Source: Salinimicrobium sp. TH3 (GTDB taxonomy: Bacteria; Bacteroidota; Bacteroidia; Flavobacteriales; Flavobacteriaceae). From it: DNA of 64,000 nucleotides. This document shows positions 1 through 7,629 of the stretch, one piece after another (the stretch's first letter is position 1; every line of letters begins with the position of its first letter). Position numbers and translations under genes: made by a program. The stretch is from positions 186,001 to 250,000 of the forward strand of contig NZ_JAPONB010000001.1 of NCBI RefSeq assembly GCF_026676115.1. Reading direction: 5' to 3'. The notes beneath the pieces were generated by a model. That model searched no databases. It had not been told where the DNA came from and was given only the letters and a program-made list of their open reading frames with translations.

Positions 1-531
1 ATCTGATACTTTTGGAATTTTAGAAGAGATCTCGTTCATGAGGTCCTGGTCTATACCGGCAATTGTACTTTTGTCCACTTCGAGGTCGAACCGGCGCACA
101 TAACTAATATCCGACTCTCTTAAGAAGATCCTCTTCCTGCTGTTTTCAAAATTGTAGTTATTATTCACTTCTTCCTTTACTTTCTTAATGATCTCTTTTG
201 CTGAAAGGTTTTTGTTAGAAAGAAATACTTCGCGCAGTTCAATGGTAGCAGGCTTTAGTAAAATGATCCCTTCGGAAATTTCTTTGGGTGCTATCTCGAG
301 CAGCTCATATCCCAGGGAGGAGATCTTTATAATTTCGGGAGATTTTTCTTTTTGAGGGTTATAGCTGAAGGTTCCTTCTTCATTGGTCACCAGTCCCCGG
401 TTTTCGGCAAAGATGACATTGGCGTAAGGAATAGGTTGTTTCGTGGCTGCGTCGAGTACCTGGGCACGTATCTCCTGTGCTTGTAAAACATGTACCTGAA
501 GCAGCAGCAGAAAGGAAAGAAAGTATCTCAT
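1..531 (-). CDS. CarboxypepD_reg-like surface protein, 3' end cut by window edge
   Basis: The reading frame opens at ATG 531 and runs leftward without a stop to the edge, so only about 177 N-terminal residues are present. Residues 1-18 form a signal peptide (MRYFLSFLLLLQ, ending VLQAQ). Residues about 19-105 look like a CarboxypepD_reg-like beta-sandwich: EIRAQVLDAATKQPIPYANV, then a conserved TNEEGTFSY turn. The domain is common at the start of Bacteroidota outer-membrane and secreted proteins. The rest of the protein lies outside, so it cannot be decided whether this is a TonB-type receptor or a standalone protein. It diverges from the Rieske oxidoreductase gene. The domain call is firm, the function unknown. 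Confidence 0.75.
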   Translation of the reverse strand, partial: MRYFLSFLLLLQVHVLQAQEIRAQVLDAATKQPIPYANVIFAENRGLVTNEEGTFSYNPQKEKSPEIIKISSLGYELLEIAPKEISEGIILLKPATIELREVFLSNKNLSAKEIIKKVKEEVNNNYNFENSRKRIFLRESDISYVRRFDLEVDKSTIAGIDQDLMNEISSKIPKVSD

Positions 532-621
532 AGTAAACGGTTTACTTTAAGACGTATATGTTTTATGATTGTTACAAATTATGATGGTTTTCAGCATTAA
601 CAAAATACTAACTAAAAACAA

Positions 622-653
622 TTGGCAGCAGGATGAAGGGTTTTCTAACTTTA
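622..653 (+). promoter_or_regulatory. Candidate Bacteroidota promoter for the Rieske oxidoreductase
   Basis: A TTG at 622-624 is followed after 21 bases by TAACTTTA at 646-653, one mismatch from the TAnnTTTG -7 box of Bacteroidota sigma factors. The predicted transcript would begin about 10 bases before ATG 669. Confidence 0.4.
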
Positions 654-668
654 TAGAAAAGCCAATCT

Positions 669-2174
669 ATGACACGATCAATCTGGAAATCAACAGCCAC
701 CAAATCTAATTTTCCTGTCCTTAGTGAGAATCTCGAGACCGAAATTGCAATTGTTGGTGGCGGGATAACGGGAATTACTGCAGCCTACCTCCTTGCGCGA
801 TCGGGTAAAAAAGTAGTGTTGCTGGAAGCTGGAGCTCTTGGAGGAGGAACTACCGGCGACTCTACGGGAAACCTGTATGCTATGGTAGACAAACGTTTAC
901 ACCATATCCAAAGTAAGTGGGATAAAGAGACCGCTTCAAAAGTTGCACAATCCCGGGCACAGGCCGTGAACCTGGTAGAGGAACTGGTGAACAGGTATGA
1001 AATAGACTGCAGTTTTAAGCGGGTCCCATGGTATTTGTTTAGTGAGACCGAAAAAAAAGATAAGACCATTGAGAAAGAGATAGAGGCAGCAAAAGATTAT
1101 GGATTGCCTATTGAAGAATTGCACGAACTGCCAATCCCTGTAAAGGTGAGTACGGCCATAAAAGTGGAAAATCAGGCCCAATTCAATCCCGCGGCTTTTG
1201 TACGGGGTCTGGCCGAACAAATAGACTCTGCAAATTGCAGGATCTTTGAAAATTCTGAAGTACATCATATAGAAAAGAAGGAGGAGCTAGTTCTTTCAAC
1301 ATCCTCCGGAACAGTGACAGCCAAAAAAATCATTTTAGCCACCCATACTCCCAAAGGAATCTACGGCTTGCAAACAGCTCTTTACCCGTACAGGGAATAC
1401 GCTATTGCGGCCAGATTGAAGTCTGGTGATTTTCCTGACGGGATCTACTGGGACACAGAAGCAGACTTCCACACTTCCATGAGAACCTACAGTAAAGGCA
1501 GTGATAACTACGTGTTGGTTCTTGGGGGGCATCACAAAGTAGGACAGGAAGACGATTACAGCCGTTTCTTTGACAAACTTGACGAAAATGCCCGGCGCTA
1601 TTTTGATGTGGAGGAAATCGAATACAGGTGGAGCGCCCAACATTATAAACCTGCCGATGGGTTGCCGTATATAGGAGAAAGTACAGATGACAATATCTAT
1701 TTGGCTACAGGTTTTTCCACAGATGGACTTACTTACGGAGTACTTGCTGCCATGATCCTGGATGACCAGCTTAACGGCCGGGAAAATGCCTGGAGGGATT
1801 TATACAAAGCCTCGAGGTTCACGCCGGTAAAATCTGCAAAGAATTTCATTAAAGAGAATATCAATGTCGCCAAACAATATCTAAAGGACCTGCCCGGGAA
1901 AGCTGAAGTTGATTCCTTAGAAGAGATCGGGCCCGGGCAGGGTAAAGTCATGGAGATCGAGAGGGAGAAATGGGCAGTTTACAGGGATGATAAGGGAGAG
2001 CTTCATTGCCAGTCGGCCGTTTGTACACATATGGATTGTATCGTGGACTGGAATGATGCCGAAAGATCCTGGGACTGTCCCTGTCACGGCAGCCGCTTCA
2101 AGGCCACCGGGGAAGTGATCGAGGGACCTGCATTTTCCCCACTTGACAAGAGGAACCTGAATAAAAAAGAATAG
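669..2174 (+). CDS. FAD-dependent oxidoreductase with C-terminal Rieske [2Fe-2S] domain
   Basis: Residues about 25-56 form the dinucleotide-binding fold of the DAO family ([20 protein letters not shown], ending with an acidic residue after the second strand). The body to about residue 400 matches glycine/D-amino-acid oxidase-like proteins. The last 75 residues form a Rieske domain with the CTH pair at 452-454 and CPCHGS at 470-475, giving the two Cys and two His cluster ligands. Such DAO-Rieske fusions are known but their substrates are mostly unknown; an amine or amino-acid substrate is only inference. No signal peptide is visible, so it is probably cytoplasmic. The next gene starts four bases after the stop and is probably cotranscribed. 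Confidence 0.88.
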   Translation: MTRSIWKSTATKSNFPVLSENLETEIAIVGGGITGITAAYLLARSGKKVVLLEAGALGGGTTGDSTGNLYAMVDKRLHHIQSKWDKETASKVAQSRAQAVNLVEELVNRYEIDCSFKRVPWYLFSETEKKDKTIEKEIEAAKDYGLPIEELHELPIPVKVSTAIKVENQAQFNPAAFVRGLAEQIDSANCRIFENSEVHHIEKKEELVLSTSSGTVTAKKIILATHTPKGIYGLQTALYPYREYAIAARLKSGDFPDGIYWDTEADFHTSMRTYSKGSDNYVLVLGGHHKVGQEDDYSRFFDKLDENARRYFDVEEIEYRWSAQHYKPADGLPYIGESTDDNIYLATGFSTDGLTYGVLAAMILDDQLNGRENAWRDLYKASRFTPVKSAKNFIKENINVAKQYLKDLPGKAEVDSLEEIGPGQGKVMEIEREKWAVYRDDKGELHCQSAVCTHMDCIVDWNDAERSWDCPCHGSRFKATGEVIEGPAFSPLDKRNLNKKE

Positions 2175-2178
2175 TACT

Positions 2179-2529
2179 ATGGTAATTACTGCAATTATAC
2201 TCATCAGTCTTGCTGTTTTACTCGGGCTTTACCTGATAAGTTTCGTTTTAAAGAAGAAAATTCCGCCTAAAGGAGTGGCATTGATACATGGCTCTCTGGC
2301 TGTTCTGGGAATTCTTATTCTTATTATTTACGCATTAACTACAACTTCTCATCATAAGCATTGGGATAGTATTATCATTTTTCTCCTTGCGGCAACGGGA
2401 GGGGTTTATCTCTTTTACAGGGATATACGCCACCTTAAGATCCCGAAGTGGGTAGCTTTGATACATGGCGCCCTTGGTCTGTTCGGTCTTGGCTGGATTT
2501 TGTATCACGTTATTGGTGGCACCCATTGA
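2179..2529 (+). CDS. Small four-helix membrane protein with internal duplication
   Basis: This 116-residue protein is almost entirely hydrophobic, with about four transmembrane segments (residues 4-25, 36-54, 63-80, 90-113). Two segments repeat one motif: PPKGVALIHGSLAVLG near residue 31 and IPKWVALIHGALGLFG near residue 89, so the protein looks like a duplicated two-helix unit. A histidine-rich loop (TSHHKHW) separates the halves. It starts four bases after the Rieske oxidoreductase and is probably cotranslated with it, so it may serve as a membrane partner for that enzyme; this is inference from position only. I do not recognise a named family. Confidence 0.75.
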   Translation: MVITAIILISLAVLLGLYLISFVLKKKIPPKGVALIHGSLAVLGILILIIYALTTTSHHKHWDSIIIFLLAATGGVYLFYRDIRHLKIPKWVALIHGALGLFGLGWILYHVIGGTH

Positions 2530-2650
2530 CCTTTAACCAAAGGTGAAGTGCCGGCCGATGTTCCTTTTTTATTGATTCTTATTTTAAATATTTCCCCCCT
2601 GCTTGTTTATTAATTTAAAAACAATGCCATGACAGGCTATAGACATTTTT

Positions 2651-3604
2651 TCAATCCTCCTCCACGTGACCCCAGTTCAAACTTTCGCTTTGCAACAGGG
2701 AAGATAAGATATCTCTTCTCTGGTCAAGGTCATATAGGTCGGTTTGTTCCTGTTTGTCACCCGAAGTTCGATCTTCATTGGGAAGAGAAGCTGAAAAATT
2801 CTCTTTTAAATGCATTAAAAGATTTGTCATGGTACTTCTTAATAGCTGCAGCTCTTCTTTTTCATTTTGATACCTTTCATTAGACTTAAGCAGGAGGGTT
2901 AGGGCTTCGTCAAGTCGCACAAAATTAAGGCTAAGACAGTTTTCGGGATTTGAGTGGCTAAAGAAATGTACCACAGGATATGCCTGGTGGCTCACAAGGT
3001 GATTATCGATCTTTTCCTGTAACGAAAGTACTTGTTGATCCTTGTAAGAACTGTTTACTTTCTCGAGCTTATTGGCAATTTCAGAAGGGCTTTTCCCAAG
3101 GTTAGAAATACTCCTGGACAGTGTTCTTTTTCGAATGACCGCAGAGGAAACGGAGATCAGGTAAGTCATTGAACTGGTAAAGAAAATAAAGCCGAAAAAG
3201 GAAAATAAACTTGTTAGTATCTCAAAGAAGGGGGTGATAGGTTTAAAATTTCCCATGCCTAATGTAGAGATTACGTATCCTGTAAAGTAGAGCCTCTCTA
3301 CCCAGTTGGCCGGCCGCGAATCACTATTGGTTATTCCGGAAGGATCATAGGAAAAGACCAGGAACAGCCCCAGCCACACAATAATGATCCACACAAACAG
3401 TACTCCCAGATTAACGGTCATGCCGCAGTAGTCAAAGGCTTTCCTGCCAAAAAAGCCGGAAGACCAGCGGGTTGCCCGGTAGGAGAGGCTGGCTACTTTT
3501 TTAGAAATAGGTCCTGCTCCGCTACCGGAGAGGGTGGTAAAAAAGAAATCATAGATTACAAGTATAAGAAGGAGGAGTCCAAGGCTTAAATAAAGTACGT
3601 TCAT
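2651..3604 (-). CDS. Two-TM ion channel family protein with atypical filter
   Basis: 317 residues. Membrane segments lie at about 2-22, 63-85 and 126-150, with a re-entrant pore loop before the last one. The pore loop reads STLGMGNFKP at residues 113-122, in the place where potassium channels carry T-x-G-Y-G-D, so the fold is that of Ion_trans_2 proteins but the filter is altered (GMGN instead of GYGD). After residue 155 follows a long soluble, partly coiled C-terminal region without a recognisable RCK fold. The gene begins 17 bases after the multicopper oxidase stop, so the two are probably one transcript. The ion conducted cannot be read from the sequence. Confidence 0.72.
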   Translation of the reverse strand: MNVLYLSLGLLLLILVIYDFFFTTLSGSGAGPISKKVASLSYRATRWSSGFFGRKAFDYCGMTVNLGVLFVWIIIVWLGLFLVFSYDPSGITNSDSRPANWVERLYFTGYVISTLGMGNFKPITPFFEILTSLFSFFGFIFFTSSMTYLISVSSAVIRKRTLSRSISNLGKSPSEIANKLEKVNSSYKDQQVLSLQEKIDNHLVSHQAYPVVHFFSHSNPENCLSLNFVRLDEALTLLLKSNERYQNEKEELQLLRSTMTNLLMHLKENFSASLPNEDRTSGDKQEQTDLYDLDQRRDILSSLLQSESLNWGHVEED

Positions 3605-3621
3605 AGTTGAATTTTAAATTT

Positions 3622-5976
3622 TTAGAACCATAGAGAAATACCACCTCCTGCACCAAAACGATTGTCGTAGCTTCCCATTAATCTTACTCCTTTGCTAAGC
3701 ACATACTCGAGACCTACCTGGAATACCGTTTCGCTTTCGTAGTCTTTGCTCTCTTCGAGATCTCCATTCCAGCCAAAATCAATCTGGTATTCATATTCCC
3801 CATACAATTCAAGGCGGGGAAAAAGCAAAAGTCCGGCATTAAACGCTACTTGTGGCCGCAGTTTGTGATCAATACTGAGTTCAGAATCAATTAACAGCGG
3901 CAGCAGATACCTGATTCCTCCAATGGCTGTAGGTTCCAGTTCATCCAGGTTATCTTCTTCTTCGTTCTCAATATTCCCACCGACAAAAACTCTGAAGTAG
4001 TCATTGAGATATCTTTCATAGGTAAGGGTAACTTCCAGGTTTTCATTCCAGCCATACTCGGCCCGTAACCTGAATTGATTCCTAATGTTGGTGGTGGTAG
4101 CATAGAATTCTGTCATATGACTGGCGCCTGTAACTTCTCCCCAGGTAAAATATTCATTGGCTTCGGTTGTAAGATTGGCTAATGGATATGAGTCGAGTCG
4201 CTCATCCCGAGGCGTGTCATAACTAAAAACACGTGCCATACCAGAGTTGAGGTGATAGAGTACATGGCAATGAAAGAACCAGTCCCCATATTCGTTGGCA
4301 TCAAACTCAATTACGGTTTTTTGCATGGGCGCCACGTTGACGGTGTGCTTTAGTGGAGAATATTCTCCATTCTTATTGATCACTCTAAAGAAATGTCCAT
4401 GAAGGTGCATGGGGTGATGCATCATAGTAAGGTTGTTCAGGGTGATCCTCACTTTTTGACCCTGTTCGATTTTTATTTTGTCGGTTTCAGAAAGAGGTAC
4501 TCCATTAATGCTCCACACGTACCTGTTCATATTTCCTGTGAGATTGAACAGAATTTCTTTAAGCGGCTGTTCGTCAGAAATAGTGGTAGGTGCTGGGGCT
4601 CTGAGGTAATCATAATTGAAGACAGGAGATCCCGCGGTTTTCATGGCGTCGCCTATTACCAGGGAATCGGGCAGCGGCTTTTTCATAGGATCCATCAGGT
4701 TGGGATCTTTCATTTTGTCCTGAACCAGGGTATCCCTTTTCATGTCTTCATTCATGTCCATATCATGCTGGGTATGATCCTCTTTCATTTTCATTCCTTC
4801 GGAATCCATGTCCATCTCCATGTGATCCATTTCCATGGCATACTTTTTCATCACTTTAATGGAGTCATTTTTCCCGGGTCTGAACTTTGATGCCGGAGCG
4901 CCCATTTTCATATCCATGGCCATCATCTTTTTCATCATCTCAATCAGGTCAGGTTCGGGGACTACCGGGGCAGGTATAATTTCTCCTTCTCCTATATATG
5001 CTGAAGCATGTCCCGAACCATCCTGGGAAGTGGCACGAATTTCCAGTTTTCCACTTTCCGGAACAGTGACAATGAAGTCATAGGTCTCTGCAACAGCGAT
5101 AAGGGTCTTGTTCTTTTTTACCGGTACCACATCCAGCCCATCGGCAGCAACCAAAAAAGGATCTTCTCCCCCAAAGGTGAGCCAGAAATAGGACGCTGCA
5201 GAGGCATTGACAAATCGCAGCCGAAGCTTTTCTCCCGGTTCAAAATCAGGATACTGCTGTTCCGGGAGTCCGTTTACCAGGAAAAGATCATGGTAGTTAT
5301 CAGAAATAGCCATATCGGGCATGCGTTGCCAGCTCATTTTGAGTTTGGCTCCCAGCGCGTTTTTAGCCAGGACTTTATTTAGACTTTGTACCTGCCCCTT
5401 CTTGATCAGGTACCATTCATTGCCTCTTTTGAGATTGCGCAACTGTTCATGTGGGTTTTCATCCATCCAGTCTGAAAGCACCAAAACAAGATCCTTATCA
5501 TATTCCATGGTTTGCTCCCGCGGATTGATTTGAATAGAGCCATAAACGCCGCGTTGCTCCTGGAGTCCCGTATGGGAATGATACCAATAGGTGCCCGACT
5601 GCTTCAGGGCAAATTCATAAGTGAAAGTCTCTCCCGGTCTTATGGGAGGAGTGGTAAGATAAGGCACGCCGTCAAAGAAATTGGGGAGCAGCAGTCCGTG
5701 CCAGTGCACCGAAGTCTCCACATCCATCTTGTTCGTTACATGGATTTTCGCATACTCTCCTTCGGTGAACTCCAAAACAGGCCCCGGAATACTTCCATTA
5801 ATGGTCATGGCCTTCACATTTTTTCCGGTGAGATTGACCATTTCTTCATCTATGGTCAGTTCATATTCATGGACCGGCCAGTTATCGACATTACCTTCAA
5901 CAGATTGAGGACGTTGAGCAAGTGAAGGAAAAGAAAGTGTGGCAGTGAACAGAAGAGGCAGAAGAAGATTTTTCAT
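3622..5976 (-). CDS. Multicopper oxidase (CopA-like) fused to C-terminal CopB-like outer-membrane barrel
   Basis: 784 residues with a signal peptide (1-20). Copper ligands are all present: HWHG at 91-94, WYHSHTG at 131-137, HHPMHLHG at 520-527 and HCHVLYHLNSGM at 569-580, giving the type 1, 2 and 3 sites with a Met axial ligand. Residues about 346-440 are extremely Met/His-rich (EMDHMEMDMD and similar), as in copper-resistance oxidases. Unusually, residues about 605-784 continue as amphipathic strands with alternating aromatic residues, ending in SLWF, the terminal aromatic typical of outer-membrane beta-barrels and resembling CopB. Known CopA oxidizes Cu(I) in the periplasm and CopB is a separate outer-membrane protein. 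Copper detoxification is the likely role; the coupling is inferred. Confidence 0.88.
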   Translation of the reverse strand: MKNLLLPLLFTATLSFPSLAQRPQSVEGNVDNWPVHEYELTIDEEMVNLTGKNVKAMTINGSIPGPVLEFTEGEYAKIHVTNKMDVETSVHWHGLLLPNFFDGVPYLTTPPIRPGETFTYEFALKQSGTYWYHSHTGLQEQRGVYGSIQINPREQTMEYDKDLVLVLSDWMDENPHEQLRNLKRGNEWYLIKKGQVQSLNKVLAKNALGAKLKMSWQRMPDMAISDNYHDLFLVNGLPEQQYPDFEPGEKLRLRFVNASAASYFWLTFGGEDPFLVAADGLDVVPVKKNKTLIAVAETYDFIVTVPESGKLEIRATSQDGSGHASAYIGEGEIIPAPVVPEPDLIEMMKKMMAMDMKMGAPASKFRPGKNDSIKVMKKYAMEMDHMEMDMDSEGMKMKEDHTQHDMDMNEDMKRDTLVQDKMKDPNLMDPMKKPLPDSLVIGDAMKTAGSPVFNYDYLRAPAPTTISDEQPLKEILFNLTGNMNRYVWSINGVPLSETDKIKIEQGQKVRITLNNLTMMHHPMHLHGHFFRVINKNGEYSPLKHTVNVAPMQKTVIEFDANEYGDWFFHCHVLYHLNSGMARVFSYDTPRDERLDSYPLANLTTEANEYFTWGEVTGASHMTEFYATTTNIRNQFRLRAEYGWNENLEVTLTYERYLNDYFRVFVGGNIENEEEDNLDELEPTAIGGIRYLLPLLIDSELSIDHKLRPQVAFNAGLLLFPRLELYGEYEYQIDFGWNGDLEESKDYESETVFQVGLEYVLSKGVRLMGSYDNRFGAGGGISLWF

Positions 5977-6065
5977 TACGTTTTCTTCAGGATTACACGA
6001 AAAAGGAATTCTTACAAGTTAGTCAGCTTCTACCGTTTTCTGTATGAAAGTACTGTTAAATCTCG

Positions 6066-6085
6066 GCCCGGGAATTAATCCGGGC
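6066..6085. promoter_or_regulatory. Palindrome between divergent oxidase and sugar dehydrogenase genes
   Basis: GCCCGG and CCGGGC are separated by eight AT-rich bases, a perfect 6+8+6 inverted repeat, much richer in G and C than its surroundings. It sits about 90 bases upstream of the multicopper oxidase start and 120 bases upstream of the dehydrogenase start. It could be a regulator site; there is no T-run to suggest a terminator. Confidence 0.3.
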
Positions 6086-6205
6086 ATAGGAATTTCAAAT
6101 GCTTTTATAAGCCTGCTACTTGTTTCTTAACAGGTAGTTAACCAGTCTCTCCGGAGAATTTCATTAACTTATGAATACTTTAGAAAATCATAAAAATCTA
6201 TAGTT

Positions 6206-7519
6206 ATGAAAATAAAACTGCTCTTCGTATTGTTTAGTCTTGGTTGGGTTCTAACGGGTTCCTCACAGGAATCGGTAGGATTGGAAGTTATAGCAGATAA
6301 TTTAGTATCCCCAGTGGCCCTTGTGGAATCGCCCGACGAGTCAGGAAGGTATTTCATTGTGGATCAGGTAGGGGTAATCCGTATCTATACTCCTCAAAAA
6401 GGTCTTTTGCAAGAGCCTTTCCTGGATCTTAAGGATAAAATAGTATCTCTTAAGGACGCTCACGAGGAGAGGGGACTTCTTGGCTTGGCTTTTCATCCTG
6501 ATTATAATGAGAACGGGAGGTTTTTCGTCTACTACAGTGCTCCGCTAAGTGAGGGTGGCCCTAAAAACTGGGATCACACCAGCCACATTTCAGAATTCCG
6601 GGTTTCTCCGAATAATCCCAATATGGCTGAAAAGACTTCAGAAAAGATAATTCTGAAGGTCGATCAACCACAGGATAATCACAATGCCGGAACATTGGCA
6701 TTCGGTCCTGATAATTACCTGTACATCGCTCTTGGTGACGGTGGAGGTGCAAATGATATTGATATGGGCCATGTGCCCGACTGGTACGCCGAGAACGCGG
6801 GTGGAAACGGGCAGGATGTAGAGCAGAATTTGCTTGGTAGTATTCTACGAATCGATGTGGATGGAGATTCTCCCTATGGAATTCCTGAAGACAATCCCTT
6901 TGTAGACAAAGACGGAATGGATGAGATCTATGCCTATGGGCTTCGAAATCCCTACAGGTTTTCATTTGACTTGGAGGGGAACAATGATCTTATCGCCGGA
7001 GATGCGGGCCAGGTACTTTGGGAAGAAGTAAGTGTGATCACAAAAGGTGGCAATTACGGGTGGAATGTGAAAGAAGGATCTCACTGTTTCAATTCTTATA
7101 ATAATGATAAGGAGAAAGAGGAATGTCCCGAAAAAGATAAGATGGGCAATCCTCTAATAGATCCTGTTATTGAATTTAAACAAGGTGGTACCGATCATGG
7201 AGGCAAAGGCCTGGTGGTAATAGGAGGTTATGTCTACAGAGGTGAGATGATTAAAAATCTGGCTGGGAAATACATTTTTGGGACCTGGACGCAACATCAC
7301 GGAAAACCTGCGGGAGCAGTGTTTATGGCCACTCCGCAAGAGACCGGGATGTGGGGCTTTAAAGAGCTGAAAATAGATCAAACCAACTCTACTTCAATCG
7401 GTCATTATCTTCTGTCTTTTGGCCAGAACAAAGAGGGAGAAATGTTCGTTCTTACCACCGATGAAGAAGGACCCACAGGGAACACCGGGAAAGTCTTTAA
7501 AATGATTGCGGCGAAGTAA
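6206..7519 (+). CDS. PQQ-dependent sugar dehydrogenase family protein
   Basis: 437 residues with a signal peptide (MKIKLLFVLFSLGWVLTGSS), hence periplasmic or exported. It shows the six-bladed propeller features of the soluble glucose/sorbosone dehydrogenase family: GLLGLAFHPDY near residue 90, GDGGGANDI near 177, YGLRNPYRFSFD near 245 and GGNYGWNVKEG near 282. Family members oxidise aldose sugars with the cofactor PQQ and calcium; many flavobacterial members have no tested substrate. No PQQ synthesis genes are in the window, so the cofactor would need another source. It is transcribed alone, divergent from the multicopper oxidase, with a hairpin terminator after it. Confidence 0.85.
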   Translation: MKIKLLFVLFSLGWVLTGSSQESVGLEVIADNLVSPVALVESPDESGRYFIVDQVGVIRIYTPQKGLLQEPFLDLKDKIVSLKDAHEERGLLGLAFHPDYNENGRFFVYYSAPLSEGGPKNWDHTSHISEFRVSPNNPNMAEKTSEKIILKVDQPQDNHNAGTLAFGPDNYLYIALGDGGGANDIDMGHVPDWYAENAGGNGQDVEQNLLGSILRIDVDGDSPYGIPEDNPFVDKDGMDEIYAYGLRNPYRFSFDLEGNNDLIAGDAGQVLWEEVSVITKGGNYGWNVKEGSHCFNSYNNDKEKEECPEKDKMGNPLIDPVIEFKQGGTDHGGKGLVVIGGYVYRGEMIKNLAGKYIFGTWTQHHGKPAGAVFMATPQETGMWGFKELKIDQTNSTSIGHYLLSFGQNKEGEMFVLTTDEEGPTGNTGKVFKMIAAK

Positions 7520-7531
7520 ATAGGGGTAGGA

Positions 7532-7608
7532 GTCATTCTGAATTTATTTCAGAATCTTTTTAAGAAGTCTAAGTCTTAATAGAACCTGAAACAAGTTCAG
7601 GTTGACGA
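7532..7608. repeat. Composite palindromic intergenic repeat including a terminator
   Basis: Two adjacent hairpins occur. ATTCTGAA/TTCAGAAT (7535-7555) is followed by a T-run to 7562 and should terminate the sugar dehydrogenase transcript. AACCTGAA/TTCAGGTT (7583-7603) follows and has no T-run. The wording (CTGAATTTATTTCAG, then CTGAAACAAGTTCAG) resembles short palindromic repeats dispersed between genes in flavobacterial genomes; that resemblance is from memory, not searched. A similar ACGAAAGAT tail follows a CCTGTTT/AAACAGG hairpin near 51121-51160. Confidence 0.55.
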
Positions 7609-7629
7609 AAGATCATAGATTCTTTTCAA

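Noticed and set aside
4393-4890. His-rich rightward frame of 165 codons opposite the multicopper oxidase
   Set aside because: It is the complement of the Met/His-coding stretch; the real gene on the other strand has full copper-site motifs and a signal peptide.
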